64,000 bases of DNA from Acidobacteriota bacterium. Lineage in GTDB: Bacteria; Acidobacteriota; Terriglobia; Acidiferrales; UBA7541. This document shows positions 52,486 to 61,839 of this stretch, piece after piece. The stretch's first letter is position 1, and each line of letters opens with the position of its first letter. The stretch is from the NCBI GenBank assembly GCA_003167215.1, contig PMTV01000047.1, forward strand, positions 62,001 to 126,000, given 5' to 3'. The notes beneath the pieces are model-generated. The model worked only from the letters and a program-made list of their open reading frames with translations, had not been told where the DNA came from and ran no database searches. The position numbers and the translations under genes are program-made.

Positions 52486-54474
52486 ATGCGTGCATTGAAA
52501 CGAACTCGCGAAGTCTCAACTCGTCTCGATGGCTCTTTCGAGAGCCTTCTGGCGCAGTTCTCCGCCGCCACCCTGGAACTTAATCCGTCGCTGGACAAGC
52601 CGGAGTTTGCGCGGCGGTTGACTGCGCGCGCGGCGGAAATGTTAGGAGCTCGATCCGCGGTCTTGGTAGTGGCGCGCGAGTCTGATTGGGAAATTGCGGC
52701 GCTCAGCGGGCCGGCCCATCGCTGGGACGCGATGACTCAGCATCGTCTGGCCGGGACGCTTGCCGAGCAGGCCGCCGGTCTCGGTTCTGATTTGCGCACG
52801 GGATTAGCGGAACGTCTGCTGGGAGCTGGATTAGCCGAGTCGCTAGGGTGGAAGGGATTGGTGCTCGCGCCGCTCTACGGCAGCGAAGCAGAACTGCTCG
52901 GCGTGCTGTGTCTCGTCGATTTGACGCGTGACCTTTATCCTGCCGAGCGGCAACTACTGGAAGCGCTTGCCAGCCACACATCGGTGGCGCTGGAGAATGT
53001 TCGGCTATTTTCCCGGATCGAGCAATCCCGTAAGCAATGGGTCCAGGATTTTGACGCCATTTCAGATTACATCATCGTGCACGATGCGGTGAATCGTGTT
53101 CTGCGTCTCAATCGCGCACTTGCAGACTTGCTGGAGCTTCGACCCACAGAAGTTATCGGCCGCGATATGGGCGCGCTGGAACTGCTCTCATCACCAGCAC
53201 AACCGGGCTATTGTCCGTTTTGCAGGAATTCGCAAGCGGTGCATGAAGAATTCATTCATGAGTCCGCCGACCGGACATTTCTCGTTTCTGCTTCGCGCAT
53301 ACACGGCGGCCCCAAGGATGAATTGCGCACCATTCATGTCCTGAAAGACATTACCGACCGCCGCACGGCGGAGCGGCGCTACCGGCGGGAGCGCGATTTC
53401 AACAAAAACATTCTAAACAATACCCAGAGCATGATTCTGGTGCTCGATACCGCGGGGCTGGTAAGTTATGCCAATCGCCGCTGCTTTGAGGCCGGTTACA
53501 GCGAACAGGATTTGCTGGGACATTCGCTCGTTCAGATGGTGGCGCCGGCGCGTCGGCCGCTGCTTGCGGAAGCTCTGGAGCGCACATTGCAAGGCGCGGC
53601 GCTCGATAATCTCGAGATTCCACTCTCCCGCGGAAACGGCACTACGGGGCAGTTTTCGGTAAGCCTCAGCCCGATGCGCGACGAACAAGGGGACATTAAC
53701 AGCGTTGTAGTGGTGATGACTGACATCACTGATGCGGCCGACCTGCAGGCGAAATTGATGCACACGGAAAAGATGGCCGCGCTCGGGCAACTGGTCTCCG
53801 GCGTGGCCCACGAAGTGAACAACCCGCTCGCGGCAATTGTCGGATTTACGGATCTTCTGCTGGAAAACACAGACGTCCCGGAAAACGCCAAAGAAGATCT
53901 GCGCGTGATTTTGCAGGAAGCGCAGCGAACGCGAGTGATCGTGCAGAATTTGCTCAGTTTTGCGCGGCAGATGCCGGCACAGCGCGAGCCACTGCAGGTA
54001 AATTCTATTTTGCAGCAGACACTTAGGCTTCGCGCATACGATCTTTCGAACCACGGAGTGGAGTTAATCGAAAATTACGACGCGGAATTGCCGATGATCG
54101 TCGGAGATCCGCACCAATTGCAACAGGCCTTCTTGAACATATTGAATAACGCCTATGATGCCGTTCATGAAACGCGCCGCCAGGGAAAAATTGGAATTCG
54201 ATCGTCGCATCGGGACGGATTAATCGAGATTATATTTCGCGATAATGGGACAGGTATTTCCCACCCCGACCGCATTTTCGACCCTTTTTTCACCACCAAG
54301 GAAGTAGGCAAAGGCACAGGTCTAGGACTCAGCATCTGCTATGGCATCGTTCGAGCGCATGGCGGAGAAATTTCGGCACGCAACAATTCAGACGGAATTG
54401 GATCTACGTTTGTCGTGCGGCTGCCAATTGCGAACAGCACTGCGCCCCCCGACGAAGAAAGTGGCGCCCAATGA
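52486..54474 (+). CDS. Cytoplasmic GAF-PAS-PAS sensor histidine kinase
   Basis: 662 residues, no transmembrane helix. GAF domain (about 25-175), a first PAS (about 185-300) with the cysteine pair YCPFCRN, a second PAS (about 310-420, NILNNTQSMILVLDTAGLVSYANRRCFEAGY), DHp domain with phospho-acceptor H442 (SGVAHEVNNPLAAIVGF) and an HATPase domain (LNILNNAYDAV and DNGTGISHPDRIFDPFFTTKEVGKGTGLGLS). This is an NtrB-like kinase. Its stop overlaps the following receiver gene by 4 bp, which in turn overlaps the NtrC-type gene, making a three-gene phosphorelay operon. The CxxC in PAS1 could sense redox state or bind metal. Confidence 0.92.
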   Translation: MRALKRTREVSTRLDGSFESLLAQFSAATLELNPSLDKPEFARRLTARAAEMLGARSAVLVVARESDWEIAALSGPAHRWDAMTQHRLAGTLAEQAAGLGSDLRTGLAERLLGAGLAESLGWKGLVLAPLYGSEAELLGVLCLVDLTRDLYPAERQLLEALASHTSVALENVRLFSRIEQSRKQWVQDFDAISDYIIVHDAVNRVLRLNRALADLLELRPTEVIGRDMGALELLSSPAQPGYCPFCRNSQAVHEEFIHESADRTFLVSASRIHGGPKDELRTIHVLKDITDRRTAERRYRRERDFNKNILNNTQSMILVLDTAGLVSYANRRCFEAGYSEQDLLGHSLVQMVAPARRPLLAEALERTLQGAALDNLEIPLSRGNGTTGQFSVSLSPMRDEQGDINSVVVVMTDITDAADLQAKLMHTEKMAALGQLVSGVAHEVNNPLAAIVGFTDLLLENTDVPENAKEDLRVILQEAQRTRVIVQNLLSFARQMPAQREPLQVNSILQQTLRLRAYDLSNHGVELIENYDAELPMIVGDPHQLQQAFLNILNNAYDAVHETRRQGKIGIRSSHRDGLIEIIFRDNGTGISHPDRIFDPFFTTKEVGKGTGLGLSICYGIVRAHGGEISARNNSDGIGSTFVVRLPIANSTAPPDEESGAQ

Positions 54475-54875
54475 CGAGTGCCGACGCGGCCGGCGCACGG
54501 ACGCATGGCTGCATCTTGTTGATCGAGGACGAGCCATCCGTCGCTGCGTTTCTGCGCACGGCGCTGGAACGGCGCGGTTATCAAATCACGTCCTCTGCGT
54601 CCGCCATCGACGGATTGCAATTACTCGCCACAGGGGATTTTCGCGGGGTGATTTCGGACTTTCGGACACCCGGCGGAATCACCGGCGCGGATGTTCATGA
54701 CTGGCTGTTGCGCCACCGGCCGGAATTGGCCTCGCGAATCATCTTCATTACGGGTGATACGGCGAGCGCCGAGACGGTGGCGTTACTTGCGCAAAACGGG
54801 ACACCTTGCGTGGAAAAACCCTTCCGCGTTCATCAGCTGATGGCCGCGGTGGAAAAGACGATTGGAAAACCATGA
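54471..54875 (+). CDS. Stand-alone receiver domain
   Basis: 134 residues, a receiver domain only, with acidic pair ED (LLIEDEPSV), phospho-acceptor D63 (GVISDFRTPGG) and Lys in CVEKPFRV. A 12-residue N-terminal tail precedes it. It overlaps both neighbours by 4 bp (ATGA). It may be a phosphate sink or an intermediate between the upstream kinase and the NtrC-type regulator, or an output acting through protein contacts. Confidence 0.9.
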   Translation: MTSADAAGARTHGCILLIEDEPSVAAFLRTALERRGYQITSSASAIDGLQLLATGDFRGVISDFRTPGGITGADVHDWLLRHRPELASRIIFITGDTASAETVALLAQNGTPCVEKPFRVHQLMAAVEKTIGKP

Positions 54876-56269
54876 GAGACGAATCAAAGCTCCGCTTTTT
54901 GATTGTGGACGATGAACAAAGCATTCGCCGGCTGTGCATGACCGTGGGACAAGGACTGGGTTTCGTCTGCACCGAGGCTGAGACGGCCGAGTCCGCTCTC
55001 GAATCATTGGACACAACACCGCCCGACATCGTGGTCACCGATTTGAAGCTTCCCAGCCTCTCTGGGACGGAGTTGCTCAAGAAAATCCGCGAGCAATTGC
55101 CGCGCGCTGAGACCGCTATCATGACCGGGCACGGATCCATCGAGTCCGCCGTGGAAGCCATGCGCCAAGGCGCATACGATTACATTGAAAAACCGTTTCG
55201 AGTGGAGCGGCTACGGCAGCTTCTGCAGCGCATGGCCGAAAAAGTTCGCCTGGTGACGGAGAATCAATTCCTGCGGGAGCGCGTGAGCACGGAAACACAG
55301 CTCGACGGAATCGTCGGGACCTCGGTAAAGATCGAAGATGTGATGCGAATGATTTCCAGGCTTAAGGAAACGCGTACACCCGTGCTGATCACGGGGGAGA
55401 GCGGCACGGGAAAAGAGCTGGTGGCGCGAGCAATTCATTTCCGCGGACCTCTGGCGCAAATGCCGTTCGTCGCCGTGGACTGCGGCTCCCTGGTCCCGAC
55501 ACTTATGGAAAGCGAGCTTTTTGGCCACGAAAAGGGCTCTTTCACCGGCGCGCTGAAAACGAAAGCGGGCCTTTTTCAAGCAGCGAACGGCGGAACCATT
55601 TTCCTGGACGAGATCGGTGAATTGCCTCTGGAGTTGCAGGCCAAGCTGCTGCGCGTGTTGCAGGAAAAAGAGGTGCGGCCCGTTGGCAGCAATGTGAAAG
55701 TTCCGGTGGACGTCCGAGTGATTGCTGCGACCAACCGCGATTTGGAATCCGCCTATCGCGCTGCCACGTTTCGCAAGGACCTCTATTTTCGTTTGAATGT
55801 TGTCACCGTGCACTTGCCCAGCTTGCGAGAACGTCGCTCCGATATACCGCAGCTGGCACATTGTTTCCTGGACCGCTACGCGCCGGGAGAAAATATTCAA
55901 GTGACTCCGGACGCCATGAAGAGTTTCCTGCAATATGACTGGCCCGGAAATGTGCGAGAGCTTGAGAATTGCATCGCGCGTGCCGTTGCGCTGGGGGACC
56001 ATCACACGATTGATGTAGGCGATCTGCCGCCGGCCGTTCGCGTGGCGCCGGAGGGTAAATCGCAAGCTTCCGATTCCGAGCTCTCTACAACCGCGTTGTC
56101 TGATCTGGAGCGCATGACCATATTGCGCGTCTTCGAACAAGCGGGAGGCGATAAGGCGCTCGCGGGAAGAATGCTAGGTATAAGCCGGGCTACGCTGTAT
56201 CGAAAACTGAAACTTTACAATATTCCGTTGCGCTCGGCCCACAGAGAGCATGTGCGCATGGCGTCCTGA
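54872..56269 (+). CDS. Sigma54-dependent NtrC-type response regulator
   Basis: 465 residues. Receiver domain (D57 in [10 protein letters not shown]), AAA+ domain with Walker A GESGTGKE, the sigma54 contact loop as GSFTGA (the usual form is GAFTGA) and [21 protein letters not shown], then a Fis-type helix-turn-helix near 430-455 ([21 protein letters not shown]). It activates sigma54 promoters when phosphorylated. The start is the ATG that overlaps the receiver gene stop; the frame runs further upstream within that gene. Ser in the contact loop is a known conservative variant. Its likely operators are at 52357-52373 and 56342-56358. Confidence 0.94.
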   Translation: MRDESKLRFLIVDDEQSIRRLCMTVGQGLGFVCTEAETAESALESLDTTPPDIVVTDLKLPSLSGTELLKKIREQLPRAETAIMTGHGSIESAVEAMRQGAYDYIEKPFRVERLRQLLQRMAEKVRLVTENQFLRERVSTETQLDGIVGTSVKIEDVMRMISRLKETRTPVLITGESGTGKELVARAIHFRGPLAQMPFVAVDCGSLVPTLMESELFGHEKGSFTGALKTKAGLFQAANGGTIFLDEIGELPLELQAKLLRVLQEKEVRPVGSNVKVPVDVRVIAATNRDLESAYRAATFRKDLYFRLNVVTVHLPSLRERRSDIPQLAHCFLDRYAPGENIQVTPDAMKSFLQYDWPGNVRELENCIARAVALGDHHTIDVGDLPPAVRVAPEGKSQASDSELSTTALSDLERMTILRVFEQAGGDKALAGRMLGISRATLYRKLKLYNIPLRSAHREHVRMAS

Positions 56270-56341
56270 GCGATTTACGACAAACGGTAAAGTCCGATTC
56301 TAGATTCACGCCCGCGAATTACGCCGGGCGATGAGACACTG

Positions 56342-56358
56342 TGTCGCACACTGAGACG
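56342..56358 (-). promoter_or_regulatory. Operator (reverse copy) downstream of the NtrC-type gene
   Basis: TGTCGCA-CAC-TGAGACG on the plus strand; its reverse complement CGTCTCA-GTG-TGCGACA has the same arms as the operator at 52357-52373. GAGAC pentamers at 56333, 56353 and 56363 are spaced 20 and 10 bp apart, so additional half-sites lie on one face of the helix. It sits 73 bp after the regulator gene and 211 bp before the first gene of chemosensory cluster 2. Confidence 0.55.
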
Positions 56359-56568
56359 TCGCGAGACGAAACCTCCGCTCTACATCTTGCAATAGCATGA
56401 AATAAAATCACTTAATATTCTAATCTCCTGAAAATCTTTGGCTGTCCATGTGCATTCCCTACTGGGGCAGTTTTCCGCTTTCATTCGTGGTGTTGCTGCG
56501 CTCGCTGTGTTCGCACCCTGGGGCATGAGCCTTTAGCAGACTGCGGAGAGCGAAAGGATTGGGATCCT

Positions 56569-56919
56569 GTGCTGAGTGAAACCGAAGTAGCGGTGGCTTG
56601 CCAAGGTCAAACTTGCATTGAGAAATTAGCGCAACTTTTTACCGGAATTTCGCCAGTGCGCATACCCGTGCGAGTTCTGACGACGGGCACTGGCCGCAAA
56701 CGACTGCAGGAACAGACCGTAATTGAATTCGGCACAGCGCATGAGGTTTTATTCTCGTCGGTTTTGCCGTTGGAGTTCGAAGATCGTGTCCGCATGCTGA
56801 ACTCAGACGGCTCGCTGGATGCGTGGGCCACAGTCGTTGCGGTGAGGTATCACGACGGCCGGAAAGCCGTCGCGGCGCGTTTTGTGGGACATATCGACAA
56901 CTGGATTATCAAACCATGA
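56569..56919 (+). CDS. PilZ-like small protein
   Basis: 116 residues. The core VIEFGTAHEVLFSSVLPLEFEDRVRM and AWATVVAVRYHDGRKAVAARFVG resembles a PilZ-type beta barrel, but the RxxxR motif that contacts c-di-GMP is not clear, so binding is doubtful. GTG start with AAGGA about 10 nt upstream. Its stop overlaps the start of the next gene (ATGA). It is the first gene of chemosensory cluster 2. Confidence 0.65.
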   Translation: MLSETEVAVACQGQTCIEKLAQLFTGISPVRIPVRVLTTGTGRKRLQEQTVIEFGTAHEVLFSSVLPLEFEDRVRMLNSDGSLDAWATVVAVRYHDGRKAVAARFVGHIDNWIIKP

Positions 56920-58499
56920 CGACAAACACGAATGTTTCAAATTCAGGAAACGCCGTAAGTCCTTCCGAATTTGCCACACAATGGAGCGAATCGCGGCTCG
57001 CCTATCCCTTGTACGCAGCGCTGGCGACGCAGTTCAATCTCGCTCCGCTTCCGCATCCCGCGGGTGAGTTGCCCCCACAGCGGCCCACGCGCGATGTATT
57101 TGACGCAGACCTGAAGTGGTTCGACACAATTGACGAAAACCTTGGCGCATTTCAAATTCGCCAGCTTCCTCCGGAAACACTCAACGCCAGCGAAGATGGG
57201 TTGCGAGCCTTTCTGCAGCGGCAGTTGAAGAAACAGGAAAAAACACCAGCCGACCGCGACAAAATCGATTTGCTGCTGGTGCAGTACTTCGCGTTATGCG
57301 CTCCCGAGGACCTTTATCGCAAAGATATTGGACTCGATGACGTCGCGCAGGTTCTGCGACCCGTGCTGGGCGAGGCGGATGTCGCGTCCCTGGAATGGTG
57401 CGCGCCGCTGGACCAGATCCTTGGAACAATCGCGCAGTGCCAGAGCTTGCGCGACATGATGGAGCATGGCCTGCTGGAACAAGGACGATTGCTGAAGGAA
57501 TCCGCCGGTCCCTTGTTCTACGATCCGGCGGCCCTGATTGCGTTTTGCCGCTTCAATTTTCTTCTTCGGCGGGCATTCATTCGTTTGCTCCACGCAGACT
57601 TGAGCGCCGTGCAACAAGCCGTGGAAGCTCTCGATTCCAGCGGCGTGAAAACAGTGGACTGCAGGCGCGCGGGATTTTCTGCGGCTGAAACGACCTTTCA
57701 GCTTCGCTATTACTGCGAAAACTGGCGCCAGCCATTCCACAAAGACTATACGGCGAGTTCGGTAAGGCGGGCTTTCGAGCAATTGCTCGCGCTACGCGCC
57801 GATCTCGAAGAGGCGCTTGGGTCGCCGCATGCCAGCAAGTCTTCCGCGACGATTTCCGAAGAGGTTGTTCGGAGTGCGGTCGCTTCCCCGGATGACGGAG
57901 AAAAACGGCCGGCAGTGTTGGCCACGCCTGCTCCGGCAGCAGTGCAAGTTTCGCCGTCCAATGCCCCAGCGCCCAAAAACACGGAAGCTGGGAAAGATGC
58001 GAATGTGCCGGCCCCAAGGCCGCCGAGCATTCCTCCAGCGGTGAGCCAGCCTGCGAACTCTGCTAATGATGGCCCGGCTGCGGCGACGAGTACCGCGGAA
58101 ATGGAAAAGTGCCTCGAGGGAATCTGGGAGCAACTGATTGCTGCTCCTCCTTCGCGTGGGCGCTCCATGTCCACGGTCGTGCTGCAGGACACCAAGGTTT
58201 TGTTGTCGTCATGGGAGGTAGGCGCTTTCGTCGCGGATGGCGGGCAGGAAGCGGAAGACCTTCGGCGAGCCGTCGTGGCGCGAGCGTTGCTAGGCCTCGC
58301 AATGGACCAGCGAAAACGTTCCGGCGATTTGAGTCAACTCGCATCCGCGCTTGTACTGGCGCGAACGGAAGTTTCCTACTTTCAGGGCCGGGTGGAACAG
58401 GCGAAGCGCGCAAAGAATACGGAAGCCGCGGTGAATTTAGGGATCAGCACGAAGCGTCTGCTTTCCACCATTGAGGAAGCCGAGAAGCTTCAGCCCTGA
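56916..58499 (+). CDS. Unknown 527-residue protein of chemosensory cluster 2
   Basis: I do not recognise a family. The N-terminal two thirds (about 20-320) are predominantly helical, with several Trp, Cys and Arg positions (FAHCAPEDLYRKD-like charged helices and a FRRAFIRLLHADLSAVQQAVEAL-like segment). A Pro/Ala-rich linker (about 335-400) leads to a second helical domain (about 405-527) that ends in a charged coiled-coil-like stretch. There is no signal peptide or membrane helix. It is translationally coupled to the PilZ-like gene and 2 bp upstream of a pseudo-kinase-like gene. A scaffold or output role in the chemosensory pathway is inferred from position only. Confidence 0.7.
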   Translation: MTTNTNVSNSGNAVSPSEFATQWSESRLAYPLYAALATQFNLAPLPHPAGELPPQRPTRDVFDADLKWFDTIDENLGAFQIRQLPPETLNASEDGLRAFLQRQLKKQEKTPADRDKIDLLLVQYFALCAPEDLYRKDIGLDDVAQVLRPVLGEADVASLEWCAPLDQILGTIAQCQSLRDMMEHGLLEQGRLLKESAGPLFYDPAALIAFCRFNFLLRRAFIRLLHADLSAVQQAVEALDSSGVKTVDCRRAGFSAAETTFQLRYYCENWRQPFHKDYTASSVRRAFEQLLALRADLEEALGSPHASKSSATISEEVVRSAVASPDDGEKRPAVLATPAPAAVQVSPSNAPAPKNTEAGKDANVPAPRPPSIPPAVSQPANSANDGPAAATSTAEMEKCLEGIWEQLIAAPPSRGRSMSTVVLQDTKVLLSSWEVGAFVADGGQEAEDLRRAVVARALLGLAMDQRKRSGDLSQLASALVLARTEVSYFQGRVEQAKRAKNTEAAVNLGISTKRLLSTIEEAEKLQP

Positions 58500-58501
58500 G
58501 A

Positions 58502-59209
58502 TTGAAGCGAACGGGGGACCACTTGAGTCAGGCCAGCGTCCTGATTGTCTCGGACGACACGGAATTTGCTCGATCGGTTGCGGCGCGCTGGCACGCGGAG
58601 CGGCACGTTCCGGAAATCGCGCTGGTCACCAGCGACGTCTGGCATGGTTCGAGCGCCGCGAGTTACGACCTGGTAATTCTGGGACCCGTACGTGAGCGCA
58701 AGACTTCCGCAATCCTCTCTGCCTTGCGCGCTTATCCAAACATTACAACCGTTTGTGTTTCGGACGATGAGAAAGAAATTTCGTTCCTACAATCCGAACA
58801 TCCGCACTTGCAGGTTGTGCCGCGCCAGGATGGCTGGACTTCAACATTAATTCTTGTGGCCAGTGAAGCGCTGCGGCGAGTGCAAGCCGTTGCCAGGGCT
58901 CAGCGTGCCGAACGCCTCGCGATTGAAAGCCAAGGGCAGGCGGCCCTTGGCCGCTACATGCTCGAAATGCGTCCCAGCGTGAACAACGCGCTGACCTCCA
59001 TACTGGGGAACGCGGATTTGTTGCTGCTGGAACCGGAACAAGTGACTGCTGAATGTCGCGATCAAATTCGAACGGTTCACACTATGGCTCTGCGGCTGCA
59101 CGAAATCATGCAGCGATTCTCATCGCTTGCGGCCGAGATGCGAGCCGGTGAGAAAGAGTCTCAAGGTGATACGCCGGAGGGTTCTCATCATTTGGTATCC
59201 GGGTCGTAA
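58502..59209 (+). CDS. Degenerate receiver plus degenerate histidine-kinase DHp protein
   Basis: 235 residues. Residues 11-115 resemble a receiver domain (SVLIVSDDTEFARSV) but the phospho-acceptor Asp is Gly61 (YDLVILGPVRE). Residues 140-200 resemble a DHp hairpin (MRPSVNNALTSILGNADLLL) aligning with AHEINNPLTAILGNAELLL, but the phospho-accepting His is Pro158. No ATPase domain follows. It therefore cannot take part in ordinary phosphotransfer and may be a binding partner of the kinase. The TTG start at 58502 is uncertain; a TTG at 58523 with GGGGGA upstream is an alternative. Confidence 0.7.
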   Translation: MKRTGDHLSQASVLIVSDDTEFARSVAARWHAERHVPEIALVTSDVWHGSSAASYDLVILGPVRERKTSAILSALRAYPNITTVCVSDDEKEISFLQSEHPHLQVVPRQDGWTSTLILVASEALRRVQAVARAQRAERLAIESQGQAALGRYMLEMRPSVNNALTSILGNADLLLLEPEQVTAECRDQIRTVHTMALRLHEIMQRFSSLAAEMRAGEKESQGDTPEGSHHLVSGS

Positions 59210-59340
59210 GAACGAAAAAGCGGTTCGTAAAGGTAGTCGATACATGGGGATGTCGAGATGTTCGCAGGACGAGAATTTGTCGCACGGGGTGGCTACCGAG
59301 TTGCAATTCCTTCTCGGGACTCCAATCGGGAGGCGGAGGT

Positions 59341-59703
59341 ATGTTGAAGAAAATTCTAGTTGTGGATGATTCGCTGGCCGAAATTCGGCTAATGCAAAAC
59401 ATGTTGCAGGAGGGGGGCTTTTATTCCGTAGGCATCTCTGATCCTACAAAGATTGAGGAAGCGATAGAGGAAGAGCGGCCGAACGTGATTCTGCTGGACG
59501 TGGTGATGCCGCAGCGGAACGGATTCCAGGCTTGTCGCGACTTGAAGAACCACGAATCGTATTCGCAGATTCCGGTGATCTTAGTGACTTCCAAGACAGC
59601 GCCCAGCGATCGCTACTGGGGCGAACAGCAAGGCGCGAATGGCTACGTTGCCAAACCATTCACACCCGATGAATTGCTGAGCGCGGTAAAGAGGTTTGCT
59701 TGA
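59341..59703 (+). CDS. CheY/PilH-like response regulator
   Basis: 120 residues, receiver domain only: DD at 9-10, phospho-acceptor D53 (ILLDVVMPQRNG), switch Thr (LVTSKTAPSD) and Lys in VAKPFTPD. The sequence GEQQGANGYVAKPFTPDELL is typical of PilG/PilH and other receivers of type IV pilus chemosensory systems. GGAGG lies 4 nt before the ATG. It overlaps the cheW-like gene by one base. Confidence 0.92.
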   Translation: MLKKILVVDDSLAEIRLMQNMLQEGGFYSVGISDPTKIEEAIEEERPNVILLDVVMPQRNGFQACRDLKNHESYSQIPVILVTSKTAPSDRYWGEQQGANGYVAKPFTPDELLSAVKRFA

Positions 59704-60233
59704 TGCCGAACGAGCGCGAAAACTTGGTGCTGTCGCACGCGGAACTCGCCGGGGGCGAGTTTCTCGAGAGCGAGTCGCTCGCTGAAGAGCGGCTGCCAGA
59801 ACGGCAATACTGCGTTTTTCGCGCCGGTCGCGAGCGCTTTTGTTTTTCTGTTCTGGAAGTGGAGGAAGTGGTGGATTGGCCGATCGTGACCCGAGTGCCG
59901 CTGGCGCCCGCGTTTCTGATGGGTGTCTTCAACTTGCGCGGAACAATCGTTCCGCTGGTGGACATTGCGTTCACAGAAGGCCGACGTCCCGGTCTACTGC
60001 CGAAACACGTGGTGGTTGCAGCATTGAAGAGCGACACGCAGCGCGGGGATTTGCGGCTGGGCATTGCAGCAGATGAAGTGATCGGCACGTATTCCGCAAC
60101 GGAAGAATCGATGCTCGATCAAGCGCCCGCGGAAGTGCCGCATTGCCGCGGAATGCTGCGGCATGACGACCGGCTTGCGCTGGTGGTGGATCTCCGGCGG
60201 CTGACTGATGTTTTTCCGGTTCCGGTAATTTGA
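59703..60233 (+). CDS. CheW/PilI-like coupling protein
   Basis: 176 residues. An N-terminal acidic extension (1-32) precedes the CheW domain (QYCVFRAGRERFCFSVLEVEEVVDWPIVTRVPLAPAFLMGVFNLRGTIVPLVDI in two blocks). The ATG at 59703 overlaps the preceding stop by one base; a TTG one codon upstream is less likely. It couples the downstream MCP to the CheA at the window end. Confidence 0.92.
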   Translation: MPNERENLVLSHAELAGGEFLESESLAEERLPERQYCVFRAGRERFCFSVLEVEEVVDWPIVTRVPLAPAFLMGVFNLRGTIVPLVDIAFTEGRRPGLLPKHVVVAALKSDTQRGDLRLGIAADEVIGTYSATEESMLDQAPAEVPHCRGMLRHDDRLALVVDLRRLTDVFPVPVI

Positions 60234-60345
60234 AGAATGGTGTCGCGGAGTTTTAGCTGAGCACAATGAGGCCAGTTCTCCGGCCCCTGAAGGTTCAGGA
60301 TTCGCAGTGCGGGTCGCGCGGTAAACAAGTTCTTTGGAGGAAGTC

Positions 60346-61788
60346 ATGAAAGCTCGTTTGAGTTCGACAATTTGGTTGCTGGTCCTTTGGATCGGCGCCG
60401 CACTTTTTGGCGTGCTGGGGCTAGCGTATTACGCCGGCTCACACGCAGCGGTAGGCGCCGATGCCACATCGTTCCCCGGTGGCGCGAATGGCGCGCTGGT
60501 CGCGGCGGCCGCGCTGGTAATTCTCGCCGCCGTCTCGCTCATCTATGTGCTGGGCAAGCGCGTGCTGACCCCGGTACAGGAGATTGCCACGTTTTCAGAA
60601 CGGCTGGTGGCCGGCGACGTACGCGCGCGTGTGGAAATCGGAACCAGTGACGAGTTCGGATTCATCGCGGAGAATTTCAATCGCAGCGCCGCGAAAGTGG
60701 CACATGCGGTAACGAATCAACAAGCGCAGGATTCACTTCAGCGCAGCATCACCGATTTGCTCAACACCATCAGCCAAGTGGCGCGAGGCGACTTGAATAT
60801 TCGCGGCAAGGTGAGCAACGACGCTCTGGGCAACGTCGTGGACTCCGTGAACTTCATGCTCGACAACTTCACCAAGGTTCTAGAACGCGTGCGCAAGGCT
60901 GCGGTCGACGTCAGCACCAGCGCGAATCAGATTCTGGAAGCCGCAGACGACATGACCGCAGGCGCTACGCAACAAGACCAGGAAATCACGAACACGTCAT
61001 CAGCCGTGGAGGAATTAACGGTTTCGATGAAGCAAGTTTCGAACAACGCGGAAGCCAGCGCAGAGGCCGCTCGTCGCGCGCTGGATGCCGCGGAACAAGG
61101 CAACCGCGCGGTGCGCGATACGCTGGATGGTATGCAGCGGATTCGCGCTTCGGTGCAAGCGACCGCTAAGAAAATCAAATCCCTGGGTGATCGCTCACTC
61201 GAAATTTCGGAAATCATCAACGTGATTAACGACATCACCGAACAAACGAATTTGCTGGCGCTCAATGCTGCCATCGAGGCGGCGCGCGCCGGAGAAGCAG
61301 GTCGAGGTTTCGCGGTAGTCGCGGACGAAGTGCGCAAACTCGCCGAACACTCCCGCAGCGCCACCAAGGACATCGCCGCGCTCATTAAAGCCATTCAGGC
61401 CGAGACAAACGAAGCCGTCGTAGTAATGGAAGAAGGTACGCGCGAGGTGGAGGTGGGAGCGGGACTGGCGGACCAAGCCGGAAAAGCGCTGGAAGCCATT
61501 TCAAGCGTTGTACGCCAATCCGCTGAGCTGGTGCAGGAAATTTCGCTCGCATCGAAGCAGCAGGTACGCGGAACAGAAGGCGTCGCAAACGCCATGCAGA
61601 TCATTTCCGGCATCACGCGCCAGACCACGCAGGGTGCGCGGCAGACGGCCTCGACCGTGGGCAACATGGTGAAGCTCTCCGAACAGCTCAACGAAGCGCT
61701 CGCGCAATTTCGTTCGCAGTCCGGCCGGCCGGAAACGGCTGCATCCGAGGAAACGCGGCCGGCAGCACCAGTGGGGGCGCATCGTTAA
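60346..61788 (+). CDS. Methyl-accepting protein without periplasmic sensor (PilJ-like)
   Basis: 480 residues. Two transmembrane helices (about 8-29 and 49-69) are separated by only about 20 residues, so there is no periplasmic ligand domain. A HAMP domain (about 70-122), a second HAMP-like segment (about 130-180) and the signalling domain with [38 protein letters not shown] follow. The signal is probably received through the membrane, through HAMP, or from a partner. GGAGG lies 5 nt before the ATG. It is the receptor of chemosensory cluster 2. Confidence 0.92.
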   Translation: MKARLSSTIWLLVLWIGAALFGVLGLAYYAGSHAAVGADATSFPGGANGALVAAAALVILAAVSLIYVLGKRVLTPVQEIATFSERLVAGDVRARVEIGTSDEFGFIAENFNRSAAKVAHAVTNQQAQDSLQRSITDLLNTISQVARGDLNIRGKVSNDALGNVVDSVNFMLDNFTKVLERVRKAAVDVSTSANQILEAADDMTAGATQQDQEITNTSSAVEELTVSMKQVSNNAEASAEAARRALDAAEQGNRAVRDTLDGMQRIRASVQATAKKIKSLGDRSLEISEIINVINDITEQTNLLALNAAIEAARAGEAGRGFAVVADEVRKLAEHSRSATKDIAALIKAIQAETNEAVVVMEEGTREVEVGAGLADQAGKALEAISSVVRQSAELVQEISLASKQQVRGTEGVANAMQIISGITRQTTQGARQTASTVGNMVKLSEQLNEALAQFRSQSGRPETAASEETRPAAPVGAHR

Positions 61789-61839
61789 CGGTGTGCCGGA
61801 GTGGTCGGCGAAAAAGCCGGCCGCTGACGCGTGCCGAAC

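Noticed and set aside
56270-56568. Sigma54 promoter in front of chemosensory cluster 2
   Set aside because: One GG-N10-GC spacing occurs by chance, but the surrounding bases do not match TGGCAC-N5-TTGC.
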